Shown: piece after piece, positions 22,841 to 32,194 of the stretch
Layout: every line of letters starts with the position of its first letter
Numbering within the stretch: position 1 is the first letter of the stretch
Assembly (NCBI GenBank): GCA_017540355.1
Contig: JAFYBE010000019.1
Span: 1-35,152, forward strand
DNA length: 35,152 bases
Direction: 5' to 3'
From: Lachnospiraceae bacterium
GTDB lineage: Bacteria; Bacillota; Clostridia; Lachnospirales; Lachnospiraceae
Notes under the pieces: generated by a model
What the model was told of the DNA's origin: nothing
The model's database searches: none
What the model saw: only the letters and a program-made list of their open reading frames with translations
Program-made: the position numbers and the translations under genes

Positions 22841-23716
22841 ATGGAACAGTTACGTACATTTGCGGAGAGATATCTGATCAATCTGCATATTCCGACAATT
22901 CAAATAACGGATATATTAGAGATTCTTATTATTTCATTCCTTTTGTATCACATTCTGGTATGGATTAAGAATACTAAAGCGTGGTCTCTCCTTAAGGGAG
23001 TGGCTCTTATTACTGTGTTCATTCTTTTGGCTGCATTGTTCGAGATGAATACAATAATCTGGATAGTTAAGAATGTATTCTCCATAGCTGTCATTGCGAT
23101 AATAATTGTTTTGCAGCCCGAGTTAAGAAAGGCATTGGAAGAACTCGGACGTAAGAACATATTCGCGTCCATATTCGATATGAGTAAGACCGAGACGGGT
23201 CTGTTTTCCGATTCTACAATCAAAGAGATCACAAAGGCCTGCATGGAGATGGGCAAGGTGAGGACAGGTGCTCTTATCGTGGTAAGGCAGATGGACAACC
23301 TGACGGAATATGAGCAGACAGGTATTGCGGTTGATGCAATAGTTACCAATCAGCTTTTGATTAATATTTTTGAACACAACACTCCGTTACATGACGGAGC
23401 TGTCATAATAGACGGAGACAGAATAACTTCGGCAACATGCTATCTGCCTTTGTCCGACAATATGCGTTTAAGCAAAGAGTTGGGTACAAGACACAGAGCC
23501 GGAGTCGGTATCTCGGAAGTAACTGATTCGATGACAGTCATCGTTTCGGAAGAGACGGGATCCATAAGTGTTGCATATAAGGGCGAGTTGTACAGAAACC
23601 TCGGCGCCGAAGAGCTTGAGATAAGACTTGAGAGCATACAGAATAAGCAGGCGGAAGAGAAGAAACGCGCCATATGGAAGGGAAAGGGGGCCAGGAATGA
23701 AGCAAAAACTAACTGA
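22841..23716 (+). CDS. cdaA: Diadenylate cyclase CdaA
   Basis: A 291-residue membrane enzyme that condenses two ATP molecules to cyclic di-AMP, a second messenger controlling potassium and osmolyte uptake and cell-wall balance. Three transmembrane segments occupy about residues 25-95. The DAC (DisA_N) domain follows, with the catalytic 'DGA' at residues 185-187 and the 'RHR' motif at residues 217-219 in 'GTRHRAGVG'. The gene order cdaA-cdaR-glmM is conserved in Firmicutes. The start at 22841 fits the family; the ribosome site is weak (AGGGA). The 3' end overlaps cdaR by 20 bases, indicating coupling. Confidence 0.95.
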   Translation: MEQLRTFAERYLINLHIPTIQITDILEILIISFLLYHILVWIKNTKAWSLLKGVALITVFILLAALFEMNTIIWIVKNVFSIAVIAIIIVLQPELRKALEELGRKNIFASIFDMSKTETGLFSDSTIKEITKACMEMGKVRTGALIVVRQMDNLTEYEQTGIAVDAIVTNQLLINIFEHNTPLHDGAVIIDGDRITSATCYLPLSDNMRLSKELGTRHRAGVGISEVTDSMTVIVSEETGSISVAYKGELYRNLGAEELEIRLESIQNKQAEEKKRAIWKGKGARNEAKTN

Positions 23717-24968
23717 CAATCTGGGTCTCAAGATCCTGGCGGTTGTCTTTTCCGTAATCTTATGGCTGATTGCGATTAACATCAATGATCCTGTTACACA
23801 GGAGAGTTATAACGTTAACGTTCAGCTGCAGAATCTGAACAGCCTGACATCTTCCGGTAAGTATGTCGAGGTTATGAACAATACGGACAGTATCCGTGTG
23901 ACAGTACGCGGAAGCAGAACGGTATTGTCGTCATTTACGGAGAAGAACATCGTAGCTACGGCTGATGTATCCAAGATTAATTCCAATAACCAGGTTCCGA
24001 TAGAAGTGACGACTACCAGGATAAGCGACAGAATAGAAAGCATACGTACAGACAGACAGTATGTACAGTTAAGCATCGAGAATGTCGGCAAGCAGCAGAT
24101 TCCCATTAATGTCAAGGTTCAGAATGAACCCGGAGAAGGATACATATTCGGTTCTGCCACGACCACACAGAACGTGGTTATTATCTCCGGTCCAGAGTCA
24201 AAGGTTTCGGAAGTTGCTTATGCAGCTGTTGAGATTAATGTGGACGGAGCTACTAGCGATGTTAATATATCTCTGCCGATACATCTGTATAACGCATCGG
24301 ATGAGATTGTGGACAATTCAAAGATCACGATGAGCATGAACGAAGTATATACTACGGCTTCGGTATTGCAGACCAAGGATCTTCCTGTTGTATGCAATGT
24401 AACAGGCATACTGCCTGACGGGTATGCGCTTACGGGTCAGGTGGATTGCAATCCCGCATACATCACGCTTGCCGGACGAAGCAGCGTTATGAAGAGTCTG
24501 TCATCCATCGATATAACCGACGCAATAGATGTCACGGGATATGATTCGGATGTTAAGACTTCAGTCGATATCAAGCCGTATATTCCGGAGGGAACATCCA
24601 TAGTGGGTGGCGATGATGCTTCCAAGATAGATGTTACGGTCTATATAGAGAAGGAGATTACCAAGGAATTCCGTATAGATACAGATAGAATACATACAAC
24701 AGGTGTACCTGAGGGAATGGCAATAGAACTGGATGAAGAAGAAAGTTCGATAAAGATTGAACTTCAGGGACTCAGAAATATACTCGGTACGACAGATTCA
24801 AGCACAATAGTCGGTATCGTGGATGTGGATAAGTATATGAATGATGAAGAACTCACTTCACTCAGTACAGGTACACATACAATGCCTGTTACATTCACTC
24901 TTCCCGACGGAGTTAAGCTTACCAGAGAATGTAGGGTAAGAGTAAAGGTTAAGAGTACAGAACAGTAA
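23697..24968 (+). CDS. cdaR: YbbR-domain regulator of CdaA
   Basis: A 423-residue protein anchored by one N-terminal transmembrane segment (residues 10-28, 'LKILAVVFSVILWLIA'), with the remainder outside the membrane as a series of about four YbbR repeats of roughly 80 residues each. Each repeat begins with a pattern like 'PV...V...G..P.GY', e.g. 'LPVVCNVTGILPDGYALTGQ'. In other Firmicutes it binds CdaA and alters c-di-AMP synthesis. The ATG at 23697, inside the end of cdaA, is chosen over 23628 because GGGGG and AGG lie just upstream and the family starts a few residues before the membrane segment. It precedes glmM by 22 bases. This is a different protein from the PucR/CdaR regulator at 3667. 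Confidence 0.92.
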   Translation: MKQKLTDNLGLKILAVVFSVILWLIAININDPVTQESYNVNVQLQNLNSLTSSGKYVEVMNNTDSIRVTVRGSRTVLSSFTEKNIVATADVSKINSNNQVPIEVTTTRISDRIESIRTDRQYVQLSIENVGKQQIPINVKVQNEPGEGYIFGSATTTQNVVIISGPESKVSEVAYAAVEINVDGATSDVNISLPIHLYNASDEIVDNSKITMSMNEVYTTASVLQTKDLPVVCNVTGILPDGYALTGQVDCNPAYITLAGRSSVMKSLSSIDITDAIDVTGYDSDVKTSVDIKPYIPEGTSIVGGDDASKIDVTVYIEKEITKEFRIDTDRIHTTGVPEGMAIELDEEESSIKIELQGLRNILGTTDSSTIVGIVDVDKYMNDEELTSLSTGTHTMPVTFTLPDGVKLTRECRVRVKVKSTEQ

Positions 24969-24990
24969 TACCCAAGGAGGATTATAATAA

Positions 24991-26340
24991 ATGGCAAGGC
25001 TTTTCGGCACGGACGGAGTAAGAGGAGTAGTAGGTGAAGAACTGACTATAGATCTTGCTATGAAATTGGGACAGGCCGGTGCACATGTCCTTACTAAAGA
25101 GAACGACCACAAGCCAACAATTATGGTAGGTTGTGATACAAGAATATCGGGAGACATGCTCGCGAACGCGCTTATGGCAGGTGTTTGCAGCGTTGGAGCT
25201 AATGCGGTATATGTCGGAGTGATGCCCACACCGGCGGTTGCATACCTTACCAAGAAGTATAAAGTTGATGCGGGAGTTGTTATTTCGGCATCACACAATC
25301 CCGTCGAGTTTAACGGTATTAAATTCTTTGACGGTAACGGATACAAGCTTTCGGATGAACTTGAAGATGAGATAGAAGCTTTGATAAAGAGCAATATGAA
25401 AGATATTCCTTTCCCTACAGGAGCACAGGTCGGTAAGATAAAGTACAGGACCGATGCAAGGGAAGAATATATCAATCATTCAATTAAGGCTGTTCCGATA
25501 GATCTTACGGGATATAAGGTAGTTGTGGACTGTGCGGAAGGAGCAAGCTTTTATACTTCCGTTGAGGCACTTAAGGAACTCGGAGCAACGGTAATACCGA
25601 TTCATAATATGCCTGACGGTACCAATATCAATGCCAATTGCGGTTCCACACACATGGAGGAGTTAAAGGCAAGAGTGGTATATGAGAAAGCCAATATCGG
25701 ACTTGCTTTTGACGGAGACGCGGACAGACTGTTGGCCGTAGATGAACTTGGCGATATAGTTGACGGTGACCAGATAATGGCTATTGTCGGCAATCATATG
25801 AAGTCACAGGGTAAGCTTAAGGGCGACACCATAGTTGTGACTGTCATGAGTAACTTAGGCTTCACCCTCATGGCTAAGGAACAGGGAATCAACATAGAGC
25901 AGACTAAGGTCGGTGACAGATATGTTCTTGAGCGCATGAGAGAGATAGATGCATCACTTGGCGGAGAGCAGTCGGGTCACGTGATATTCCTGGATGAGAA
26001 TACTACGGGAGACGGATTGTTAAGTGCTTTACATCTGCTGCAGGTGCTTGTTGAGACGGGTAAGCCTCTATCGGAATTGTCTAAGATTATGACGGTTTTA
26101 CCTCAGGCTCTTGTTAATGCCAAGGTGCCCAACCATAAGAAAGACAGTTACATGGATTATCCCGAGATTGCGGATGCCATTGCCGCTCTTGAAGAGAAGT
26201 TTAAGGGAGAAGGAAGAGTTTTAATACGTCCTTCCGGAACAGAGCCCAAGGTAAGAGTCATGATAGAGGGCAAAGACCAGGCACAGATTACGGAGGATGC
26301 GAAGGCACTCGCAGAGCTTATTCAGAACACGATTCTGTAA
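24991..26340 (+). CDS. glmM: Phosphoglucosamine mutase
   Basis: A 449-residue cytoplasmic enzyme converting glucosamine-6-phosphate to glucosamine-1-phosphate, the step before UDP-GlcNAc for peptidoglycan. The active phosphoserine is S101 in 'ISASHNP'. The metal-binding loop 'FDGDADRL' is near residues 239-246, the sugar-binding 'GGEQSGH' near 325-331, and the phosphate-binding '[11 protein letters not shown]' near 412-422. An AAGGAGG ribosome site precedes it. GlmM is known to interact with CdaA, and the three genes form one operon here. There is no strong terminator after it; a weak CAATAAT/ATTATTG repeat follows near 26362-26388. Confidence 0.96.
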   Translation: MARLFGTDGVRGVVGEELTIDLAMKLGQAGAHVLTKENDHKPTIMVGCDTRISGDMLANALMAGVCSVGANAVYVGVMPTPAVAYLTKKYKVDAGVVISASHNPVEFNGIKFFDGNGYKLSDELEDEIEALIKSNMKDIPFPTGAQVGKIKYRTDAREEYINHSIKAVPIDLTGYKVVVDCAEGASFYTSVEALKELGATVIPIHNMPDGTNINANCGSTHMEELKARVVYEKANIGLAFDGDADRLLAVDELGDIVDGDQIMAIVGNHMKSQGKLKGDTIVVTVMSNLGFTLMAKEQGINIEQTKVGDRYVLERMREIDASLGGEQSGHVIFLDENTTGDGLLSALHLLQVLVETGKPLSELSKIMTVLPQALVNAKVPNHKKDSYMDYPEIADAIAALEEKFKGEGRVLIRPSGTEPKVRVMIEGKDQAQITEDAKALAELIQNTIL

Positions 26341-26386
26341 CGGTTTACGCCTGAAAGCTTACAATAATTCATATAAAAGGTATTAT

Positions 26387-26416
26387 TGGACAGAAAAGGC
26401 CGAATCGTGGTAAAAT
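26387..26416 (+). promoter_or_regulatory. Promoter of the HPr gene
   Basis: TGGACA (26387-26392), an 18-base spacer and TAAAAT (26411-26416), with TGG directly before the -10, an extended -10 feature. It lies 50 bases before the HPr ATG. Confidence 0.55.
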
Positions 26417-26465
26417 ATTAGACGACAATAACGACTATAAAGGTCGATAAGGAGGATATACAGGT

Positions 26466-26729
26466 ATGGTTAGTCAGAAAGTAGTGATTAAGAATCCGAC
26501 CGGACTACATCTAAGACCTGCCGGCATCCTATGTAAGGAGGCTATGCAGTTTAAATCATTAATTACATTCTCATTCAAAGAGACAACAGCCAATGCTAAG
26601 AGTGTGCTAAGCGTACTGGGTGCTTGTGTTAAGTGTGGAGATGAGATTGAGATAGTATGCGACGGCGAAGACGAGGCTGATGCCCTTAAGGCATTGGTTA
26701 CTGCAATAGACAATGGTCTTGGTGAATAG
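26466..26729 (+). CDS. ptsH: Phosphocarrier protein HPr
   Basis: An 87-residue phosphotransferase carrier. The catalytic H15 is in 'GLHLRPAG' and the regulatory S46 in 'AKSVLSVLGA', so both PTS phosphotransfer from enzyme I and regulation by HPr kinase are possible; the histidine argues against a Crh-like paralogue. The length is standard. It contains four cysteines (C23, C54, C57 and C65), more than is usual. AAGGAGG precedes the ATG and it has its own promoter. A strong terminator follows, so it is mainly transcribed alone, although the enzyme I gene is not adjacent. Its place between glmM and leuA does not indicate a specific function. Confidence 0.92.
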   Translation: MVSQKVVIKNPTGLHLRPAGILCKEAMQFKSLITFSFKETTANAKSVLSVLGACVKCGDEIEIVCDGEDEADALKALVTAIDNGLGE

Positions 26730-26736
26730 CTGACAG

Positions 26737-26783
26737 ACCCATCTGCTTATGGCTTGTACGCCCGCAGATGGGTTTATTTTTTT
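26737..26783 (+). terminator. Rho-independent terminator after HPr
   Basis: ACCCATCTGC (26737-26746) pairs perfectly with GCAGATGGGT (26764-26773), loop 17 bases, followed by a T-run broken by one A to 26783. Confidence 0.85.
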
Positions 26784-26809
26784 GACGGTTTATTTAGGAG
26801 GATTTTAAG

Positions 26810-28483
26810 ATGCTTAACTATAAAAGATATGAGAAAGTTCCTGTTCTGGACTTTCCGGAGAGAACATGGCCCAATAAGGAGATAACCAAAGCACCTGTAT
26901 GGTGTAGTGTGGACTTAAGAGACGGTAATCAGGCTTTAATAGATCCCATGCAGGTAGATGAGAAGATAGAGTTTTTTAACTATCTTGTAAAGCTTGGCTT
27001 TAAGGAGATTGAGATAGGTTTCCCTTCTGCAAGCCAGATAGAATTTGATTTTTTAAGACAGCTTGTGGATCGCAAGCTCATTCCGGACGATGTTTGGGTA
27101 CAGGTACTCGTTCAGTGCAGAGAAGAGCTCGTTGAGAGAACATTTGAATCGATTGAAGGCATCAAGAATGTCATCGTACACATATATAATTCGACATCAA
27201 CTCTTCAGAGGGATGTGGTATTTAATAAGAGCCGTGAGGAGATTATAGATATAGCCGTTGAAGGTACCAGAATGGTTAAGAAGAGAGCGGCTGCTTTCCC
27301 GGGTAATATCAGACTTGAATATTCCCCTGAGAGTTTCACGGGTACGGAGATGGATTTTGCGTTGGAGATATGTACCGCTGTTCAGCGTGAGTGGGGAGCA
27401 ACCAAGGAGAATCCCATTATCATTAATCTTCCTTCCACTGTAGAGACCAATACTCCAAATGTATATGCGGACGAGATAGAGTGGATGTCAACACATTTTG
27501 AGAACAGGGACAGCATTATCTTAAGTGTTCATCCTCATAATGACAGAGGAACCGGTGTTGCAAGCTGTGAGCTTGCACTTATGGCGGGAGCTGAGCGTGT
27601 GGAAGGTACACTGTTCGGTAACGGCGAGAGAACAGGCAATCTGGATATAATGATTGTTGCTTACAATATGTTCTCACAGGGTGTTAATCCCGAACTTGAG
27701 ATTGAACATGTCAATGAGGCAATAGAGATATACGAAAGATGTTGTAAGTTACCTATTCATCCCAGACATCCTTATGCCGGTAAGCTTGTATTCACGGCAT
27801 TCTCGGGAAGTCATCAGGATGCCATCAACAAAGGTGTACAGGCTATGAAAGAGAGAGACAGCAAGATATGGAGAGTTCCTTATCTGCCGATCGATCCTGC
27901 GGACATAGGAAGAGAGTACGAACCTATCGTACGTATCAATTCGCAGTCCGGAAAAGGCGGCGTAGCCTTTATCATGGATACTTACTTCGGATACAAGCTT
28001 CCCAAGGCCATGCACAAAGAGTTTGCCGGTGTTATCCAGGCAATGTCAGAGAAGCAGGGAGAGGTATCGCCTGAAGAGATCAATGCCAAGTTCAGAGAAG
28101 AATACATTGAGCGCAAAGAGCCTCTTCACTTTAAGAAGCTTAAGGTTGACGATTTGAGTGAAGAAGAAGAGACAAGCTTCGATACTCATGTAAGTGTTAC
28201 ATACACGGATCACGGCGAAGAGAAAGTTATGGAAGGTGTCGGCAACGGACCTATCGATGCCGTTAAGCGTGCAATTGCAGAGAACCTTAATCTTGATATC
28301 AAGATTCTTGACTACTCAGAGCATGCACTTCAGGCCGGATCGAATTCCAAAGCTGCGGCTTACATACATCTGCTTGATGTGAATACGGGTAATGTTACTT
28401 ATGGCGTGGGCGAGAGCAGCAATATTACCAGAGCTTCGGTAAGAGCAATATTTTCGGCTATTAACAGATTGGGTTTGGTATAA
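26810..28483 (+). CDS. leuA: 2-isopropylmalate synthase (LeuA2-type)
   Basis: A 557-residue cytoplasmic enzyme condensing acetyl-CoA with 2-oxoisovalerate, the first step of leucine synthesis. The N-terminal catalytic barrel has the divalent-metal and substrate motifs 'CSVDLRDGNQALIDPM' near residue 31-46 and 'HPHNDRGTG' near 244-252. The opening 'MLNYKRYEKVPVLDFPERTW' and the length belong to the LeuA2 form (also known from actinobacteria) rather than the shorter E. coli type. The C-terminal 110 residues form the leucine-feedback domain ('VGNGPIDAVKRAIAE'). AGGAGG precedes the ATG. No T-box or leader peptide is visible in the 80 bases before it, and it lies just after the HPr terminator, so its promoter is uncertain. 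A phosphofructokinase gene follows after 26 bases. Confidence 0.93.
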   Translation: MLNYKRYEKVPVLDFPERTWPNKEITKAPVWCSVDLRDGNQALIDPMQVDEKIEFFNYLVKLGFKEIEIGFPSASQIEFDFLRQLVDRKLIPDDVWVQVLVQCREELVERTFESIEGIKNVIVHIYNSTSTLQRDVVFNKSREEIIDIAVEGTRMVKKRAAAFPGNIRLEYSPESFTGTEMDFALEICTAVQREWGATKENPIIINLPSTVETNTPNVYADEIEWMSTHFENRDSIILSVHPHNDRGTGVASCELALMAGAERVEGTLFGNGERTGNLDIMIVAYNMFSQGVNPELEIEHVNEAIEIYERCCKLPIHPRHPYAGKLVFTAFSGSHQDAINKGVQAMKERDSKIWRVPYLPIDPADIGREYEPIVRINSQSGKGGVAFIMDTYFGYKLPKAMHKEFAGVIQAMSEKQGEVSPEEINAKFREEYIERKEPLHFKKLKVDDLSEEEETSFDTHVSVTYTDHGEEKVMEGVGNGPIDAVKRAIAENLNLDIKILDYSEHALQAGSNSKAAAYIHLLDVNTGNVTYGVGESSNITRASVRAIFSAINRLGLV

Positions 28484-28509
28484 CAATACAGCAGAATGGA
28501 GGGTAGACT

Positions 28510-29583
28510 ATGAAGAGAATCGGTATGTTGACAAGCGGTGGCGATTGTCAGGCACTTAATGCAGCTATGAGAGGCGTTGTGAAGTCACTTCTTAACAGCG
28601 GACAGGATGTGGAGATATATGGTTTCCTTAACGGATACAGAGGACTCATATACGGTGACTTTAAGATGCTTACCGGAAGAGATTTCTCCGGCATACTTAC
28701 TGTCGGCGGAACGATACTCGGAAGCAGTCGTACTCCATTTAAAACAATAAAGGATCCTGATGAGAACGGACTTAACAAGGTTGAGGCCATGAAGCAGAAC
28801 TATCACAAGCTTCAGCTGGACTGCCTTGTGGTACTCGGAGGTAACGGTACTCATAAGACTGCCAACCTCTTAAGAGAAGAAGGACTTAATGTTGTAACGC
28901 TTCCCAAGACAATTGACAATGACCTGTACGGAACGGATATGACATTCGGTTTCCAGAGTGCGGTTGATATTGCTACAGAGTGCATAGACTGCATACATAC
29001 AACAGCTGCATCTCACGGAAGAATCTTTATAGTTGAGGTTATGGGACATAAGGTCGGATATCTTACTCTTAATGCCGGAATGGCAGGTGGTGCTGATATC
29101 ATACTTATCCCTGAGATACCGTACGATATAGATAAGATTGTTGAAGCCGTTAAGCAGAGAGAGAAGAACGGAAGCAAGTTCACTATAATTGCTGTGGCTG
29201 AAGGTGCCATAAGCAAAGAAGATGCAAAGTTAAGCAAGAAAGAATATCAGAAGAAGCTTGAGAAGAGCAAGTATCCTTCAGTATCATATGAGGTTGCCGC
29301 ACAGATTCTTGAGAAGACCGGTCAGGAAGTAAGAGTAACCGTTCCGGGTCATACTCAGAGAGGCGGAAGCCCCTGCCCTTATGACAGAGTATTTGCAAGC
29401 CGTCTCGGTGCGGAGGCAGGTAAGCTTATTCTTAAGGGTGAGTACGGTTTCATGGTAGGATACAGGAACAGAGAGATAGTTAAGGTTCCGCTTGAGGACG
29501 TTGCCGGAAAGCTTAAGATGTTAGATCCCGATTCCACCATCATCAAGGAAGCCAAGATGCTTGGCATAAGCTTCGGTGATTAA
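28510..29583 (+). CDS. pfkA: 6-phosphofructokinase
   Basis: A 357-residue glycolytic enzyme phosphorylating fructose-6-phosphate. Family motifs are 'TSGGDCQALNAAMR' (residues 8-21), 'GGTILGSSRTPF' (66-77), 'LGGNGTHKTANLL' (109-121), the catalytic 'PKTIDND' (132-138, D136 as base) and 'PGHTQRGGSP'. The site that sets the phosphoryl donor has glycine (G113, equivalent to E. coli G104) as in ATP enzymes, but lysine (K133, equivalent to E. coli G124) as in PPi enzymes. The same mixed pair is found in some ATP-dependent clostridial and actinobacterial enzymes, so ATP is the more likely donor. The residue before G113 is Asn (N112) in place of the usual Asp. GGAGGG precedes the ATG. It is part of a run with leuA and dnaX without an evident terminator. 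Confidence 0.93.
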   Translation: MKRIGMLTSGGDCQALNAAMRGVVKSLLNSGQDVEIYGFLNGYRGLIYGDFKMLTGRDFSGILTVGGTILGSSRTPFKTIKDPDENGLNKVEAMKQNYHKLQLDCLVVLGGNGTHKTANLLREEGLNVVTLPKTIDNDLYGTDMTFGFQSAVDIATECIDCIHTTAASHGRIFIVEVMGHKVGYLTLNAGMAGGADIILIPEIPYDIDKIVEAVKQREKNGSKFTIIAVAEGAISKEDAKLSKKEYQKKLEKSKYPSVSYEVAAQILEKTGQEVRVTVPGHTQRGGSPCPYDRVFASRLGAEAGKLILKGEYGFMVGYRNREIVKVPLEDVAGKLKMLDPDSTIIKEAKMLGISFGD

Positions 29584-29607
29584 TATATTTGGCGGAGAGT
29601 GACACAG

Positions 29608-31221
29608 ATGTCATATGTTGCATTGTATCGTAAGTTCCGTCCCGACAATTTTGCTGATGTTAAGGGACAGGATCATATAGTTACGACACTTAAGAATCAA
29701 ATAATCTCCGGAAGAGTGGGACATGCATATCTGTTCTGCGGAACAAGAGGTACCGGTAAGACAACGGTTGCCAAGCTTTTGGCAAAGGCTGTTAACTGTG
29801 AAAACCCTCATGACGGGAATCCCTGCGGTGAGTGTCCGTCATGTAAGGCCATAGCAGCCGGTGCAAGCATGAGCGTTGTCGAGATAGATGCCGCATCCAA
29901 CAACGGCGTTGACAATGTCAGGGAGATAATAGACGAGGTTGCTTTTCCTCCTGCTGATGCGAAGTTCCGCGTATACATCATAGACGAGGTTCATATGCTT
30001 TCCATAGGCGCATTCAATGCTCTGCTTAAGACATTGGAAGAGCCGCCTTCGTATTGCATTTTTATCCTGGCCACGACAGATCCCCAGAAGATACCGATAA
30101 CGATTCTATCAAGATGTCAGAGATATGATTTCAGGCGTATTACGACCGACACGATAGCCGACAGGCTGGAAGAACTCACTTCAGTTGAGAATGTGGAAGT
30201 GGAACCGAGAGCTTTAAGATACATCGCCAAGGCCGCAGACGGTTCGATGAGGGATGCGCTGAGTCTTTTGGATCAGTGTATTGCATTCCATTACGGCGAG
30301 AAGCTTGACTACAATATGGTCCTGGATGTGTTGGGTGCCGTTGATACCGAAGTTTTCTCAAGGCTGTTTAGAAGTGTGACTGCACAGGATGTACTCGGAT
30401 GTATTACAATTCTTGATGAAGCCGTAACCCAGGGCAGAGAGATTACTCAGTTTGTCAACGATTTTATAGTTTACCTTCGCAATATTCTGCTTGTTTTAAG
30501 TTCCGATGATCCGTGGAGTATCCTCGATGTTTCGGATGAGAACAGGGACAGGCTTACTAAAGAGGCCGGTCTTACCAATATGGATGCTCTGATCAGATAT
30601 ATCAGAGTATTTTCTGAACTTGCGAATGACATAAGGTATTCTGCATCAAAGAGAGTTATGACAGAGACAACACTCGTTAAGTTATGTAAACCTGAGATGC
30701 AGACTGACAATGCCGCACTGCTTGACAGGATAAGGGTACTTGAGCAGAAGCTTGAAAAAGGAATCGGACCTGCAGTAATCCCTGTAACGACAATGAACAT
30801 GTCCGTGGCGAACGCCGGGACACAGCCTGTAGCGTCGTCGGATACTGTTAAGGAACCTGTCTTGCCCAAGGCGCTTCCCGAAGATATCAAGGCAGTTGCA
30901 TCCGGCTGGAGCAGAATGGTAATGGGAGCGGATGGTCCGATAAAATCTCTTCTTAAGAATGTGTACCCTTCGATAACTCCGGACGACAGACTTAAAATTG
31001 TCGTACACGATAAACTTACCGGTGACAGACTGATGACCGAAGGCGGTATGGCATCATTTAAGGAACTGTTACGTGAATACTCGGGCAAGGATGTGGATTA
31101 CACGGTTGAGACGCTTCCGGCAGACGGAAGCAGGGATGTAGAGAGTCCAAATATACTTGCTTTTCAGAATATCAATATGGAGATAACAACAGACAATAAC
31201 GAGGAGGATGATTATGTCTAG
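29608..31221 (+). CDS. dnaX: DNA polymerase III subunit gamma/tau
   Basis: A 537-residue clamp-loader ATPase. Residues 40-50 hold Walker A ('GTRGTGKTTVAK'), then four zinc-binding cysteines ('CENPHDGNPCGECPSC', near 65-80), Walker B 'IIDEVHMLS' near 120-128, sensor 1 'ILATTD' near 152, and the SRC motif 'SRCQRYDFRR' near 166-175. The C-terminal third is the variable tau region that contacts polymerase. The ATG at 29608 is chosen with GGAG 10 bases upstream, giving the usual 'MSYVALYRKFRP' start; GTG at 29599 is a less likely alternative. It overlaps ybaB by 8 bases. The order dnaX-ybaB-recR is strongly conserved in bacteria. Confidence 0.95.
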   Translation: MSYVALYRKFRPDNFADVKGQDHIVTTLKNQIISGRVGHAYLFCGTRGTGKTTVAKLLAKAVNCENPHDGNPCGECPSCKAIAAGASMSVVEIDAASNNGVDNVREIIDEVAFPPADAKFRVYIIDEVHMLSIGAFNALLKTLEEPPSYCIFILATTDPQKIPITILSRCQRYDFRRITTDTIADRLEELTSVENVEVEPRALRYIAKAADGSMRDALSLLDQCIAFHYGEKLDYNMVLDVLGAVDTEVFSRLFRSVTAQDVLGCITILDEAVTQGREITQFVNDFIVYLRNILLVLSSDDPWSILDVSDENRDRLTKEAGLTNMDALIRYIRVFSELANDIRYSASKRVMTETTLVKLCKPEMQTDNAALLDRIRVLEQKLEKGIGPAVIPVTTMNMSVANAGTQPVASSDTVKEPVLPKALPEDIKAVASGWSRMVMGADGPIKSLLKNVYPSITPDDRLKIVVHDKLTGDRLMTEGGMASFKELLREYSGKDVDYTVETLPADGSRDVESPNILAFQNINMEITTDNNEEDDYV

Positions 31222-31558
31222 AAAAGGAGGATTCCCCGGAGGAGGAATGCCGGGTAATATGAACAATCTGATGAAGCAGGCACAGCGCATGCAGCGTCAG
31301 ATGGAGGAGAATCAGCAGAAGCTTGAGGAATCCGAATATACGGCCAAGGCCGGTGGCGGAGCCGTTGAAGTAACGGTCAGCGGTAAGAAGGAGATCAAGA
31401 GCCTTAAGTTATCTCAGGATGTTGTGGATCCCGATGATATCGAGATGCTTCAGGATCTTATTATTGCCGCACTTAATGAAGCGTTTGCACAGGTAGATGA
31501 GGCTTCGGGCAAGGCAATGAGTGCGTTGGCCGGAGGATTAGGAGGGCTTCCTTTTTAA
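31214..31558 (+). CDS. ybaB: YbaB/EbfC-family nucleoid-associated protein
   Basis: A 114-residue small DNA-binding protein that forms a tweezer-like dimer. The Gly/Met-rich N-terminus ('[14 protein letters not shown]') is followed by a helix ('[19 protein letters not shown]'), a beta sheet ('[20 protein letters not shown]') and a C-terminal helix ('[17 protein letters not shown]'). The start at 31214 is chosen over 31208 because GGAGG (31203-31207) is 6 bases upstream. It overlaps dnaX by 8 bases, and its TAA overlaps the ATG of recR by one base. Confidence 0.92.
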   Translation: MSRKGGFPGGGMPGNMNNLMKQAQRMQRQMEENQQKLEESEYTAKAGGGAVEVTVSGKKEIKSLKLSQDVVDPDDIEMLQDLIIAALNEAFAQVDEASGKAMSALAGGLGGLPF

Positions 31559-32157
31559 TGGAGCTTTACAGCGGACCGATCAATAAGTTAATAGATGAAT
31601 TGGCGGCACTTCCGGGAATAGGAGAGAAATCAGCCAGTCGCCTGGCTTTTCACCTTATCAATATGCCCAAGGGCAAGGTTGAGAGATTGGCGAACACGAT
31701 GATAGAGGCCAAGCAAAAGGTTTGCTACTGTCAAAAGTGTTTTACTCTGACCGATAAGGAGTTATGCCCCGTATGCAGCAGCGAGAAAAGAGATTCTTCT
31801 ACCATAATGGTAGTGGAGAACAGCAGGGATCTGGCTGCATATGAGAAGACAGGAAAGTATCAGGGAGTATACCATGTTCTTCACGGAGCAATATCTCCGA
31901 TGCTTGGTATAGGACCGGGGGATATTAAGCTTAAAGAACTTATCGAACGTCTTTCGGATGAAGAAGTCAGCGAAGTAATAATTGCCACCAATTCAAGTCT
32001 GGAAGGTGAGACGACTGCGATGTACATAAGCAAGTTGATCAAACCGACCGGTGTTAAGGTTACGCGCATCGCAAGCGGAGTTCCTGTGGGAGGAGACCTT
32101 GAGTGTATAGATGAGGTTACGTTGTTAAGAGCACTCGAGGGAAGAACAGAGATATAG
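31558..32157 (+). CDS. recR: Recombination mediator RecR
   Basis: A 199-residue ring-forming protein of the RecFOR pathway that helps RecA load on single-stranded gaps. It has an N-terminal helix-hairpin-helix ('[20 protein letters not shown]', residues 11-30), a zinc finger with C57, C60, C69 and C72 ('[16 protein letters not shown]') and a Toprim domain ('[16 protein letters not shown]' and onward), then '[13 protein letters not shown]'. It is translationally coupled with ybaB (TAATG). Length is typical. It is the last gene of the dnaX-ybaB-recR cluster. Confidence 0.96.
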   Translation: MELYSGPINKLIDELAALPGIGEKSASRLAFHLINMPKGKVERLANTMIEAKQKVCYCQKCFTLTDKELCPVCSSEKRDSSTIMVVENSRDLAAYEKTGKYQGVYHVLHGAISPMLGIGPGDIKLKELIERLSDEEVSEVIIATNSSLEGETTAMYISKLIKPTGVKVTRIASGVPVGGDLECIDEVTLLRALEGRTEI

Positions 32158-32194
32158 TATGGCAAGAACATATATGTAAGGGAGGTAGCATTTA

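Noticed and set aside
26730-26809. T-box leader for leuA
   Set aside because: The space is filled by the HPr terminator and the leuA ribosome site. The conserved T-box sequence is not present.
30745-30765. Possible programmed frameshift site in dnaX (A-run followed by GG)
   Set aside because: Only five A's occur, without the heptameric slippery sequence, and no clear downstream stimulatory hairpin is seen. Firmicute dnaX normally makes one product.
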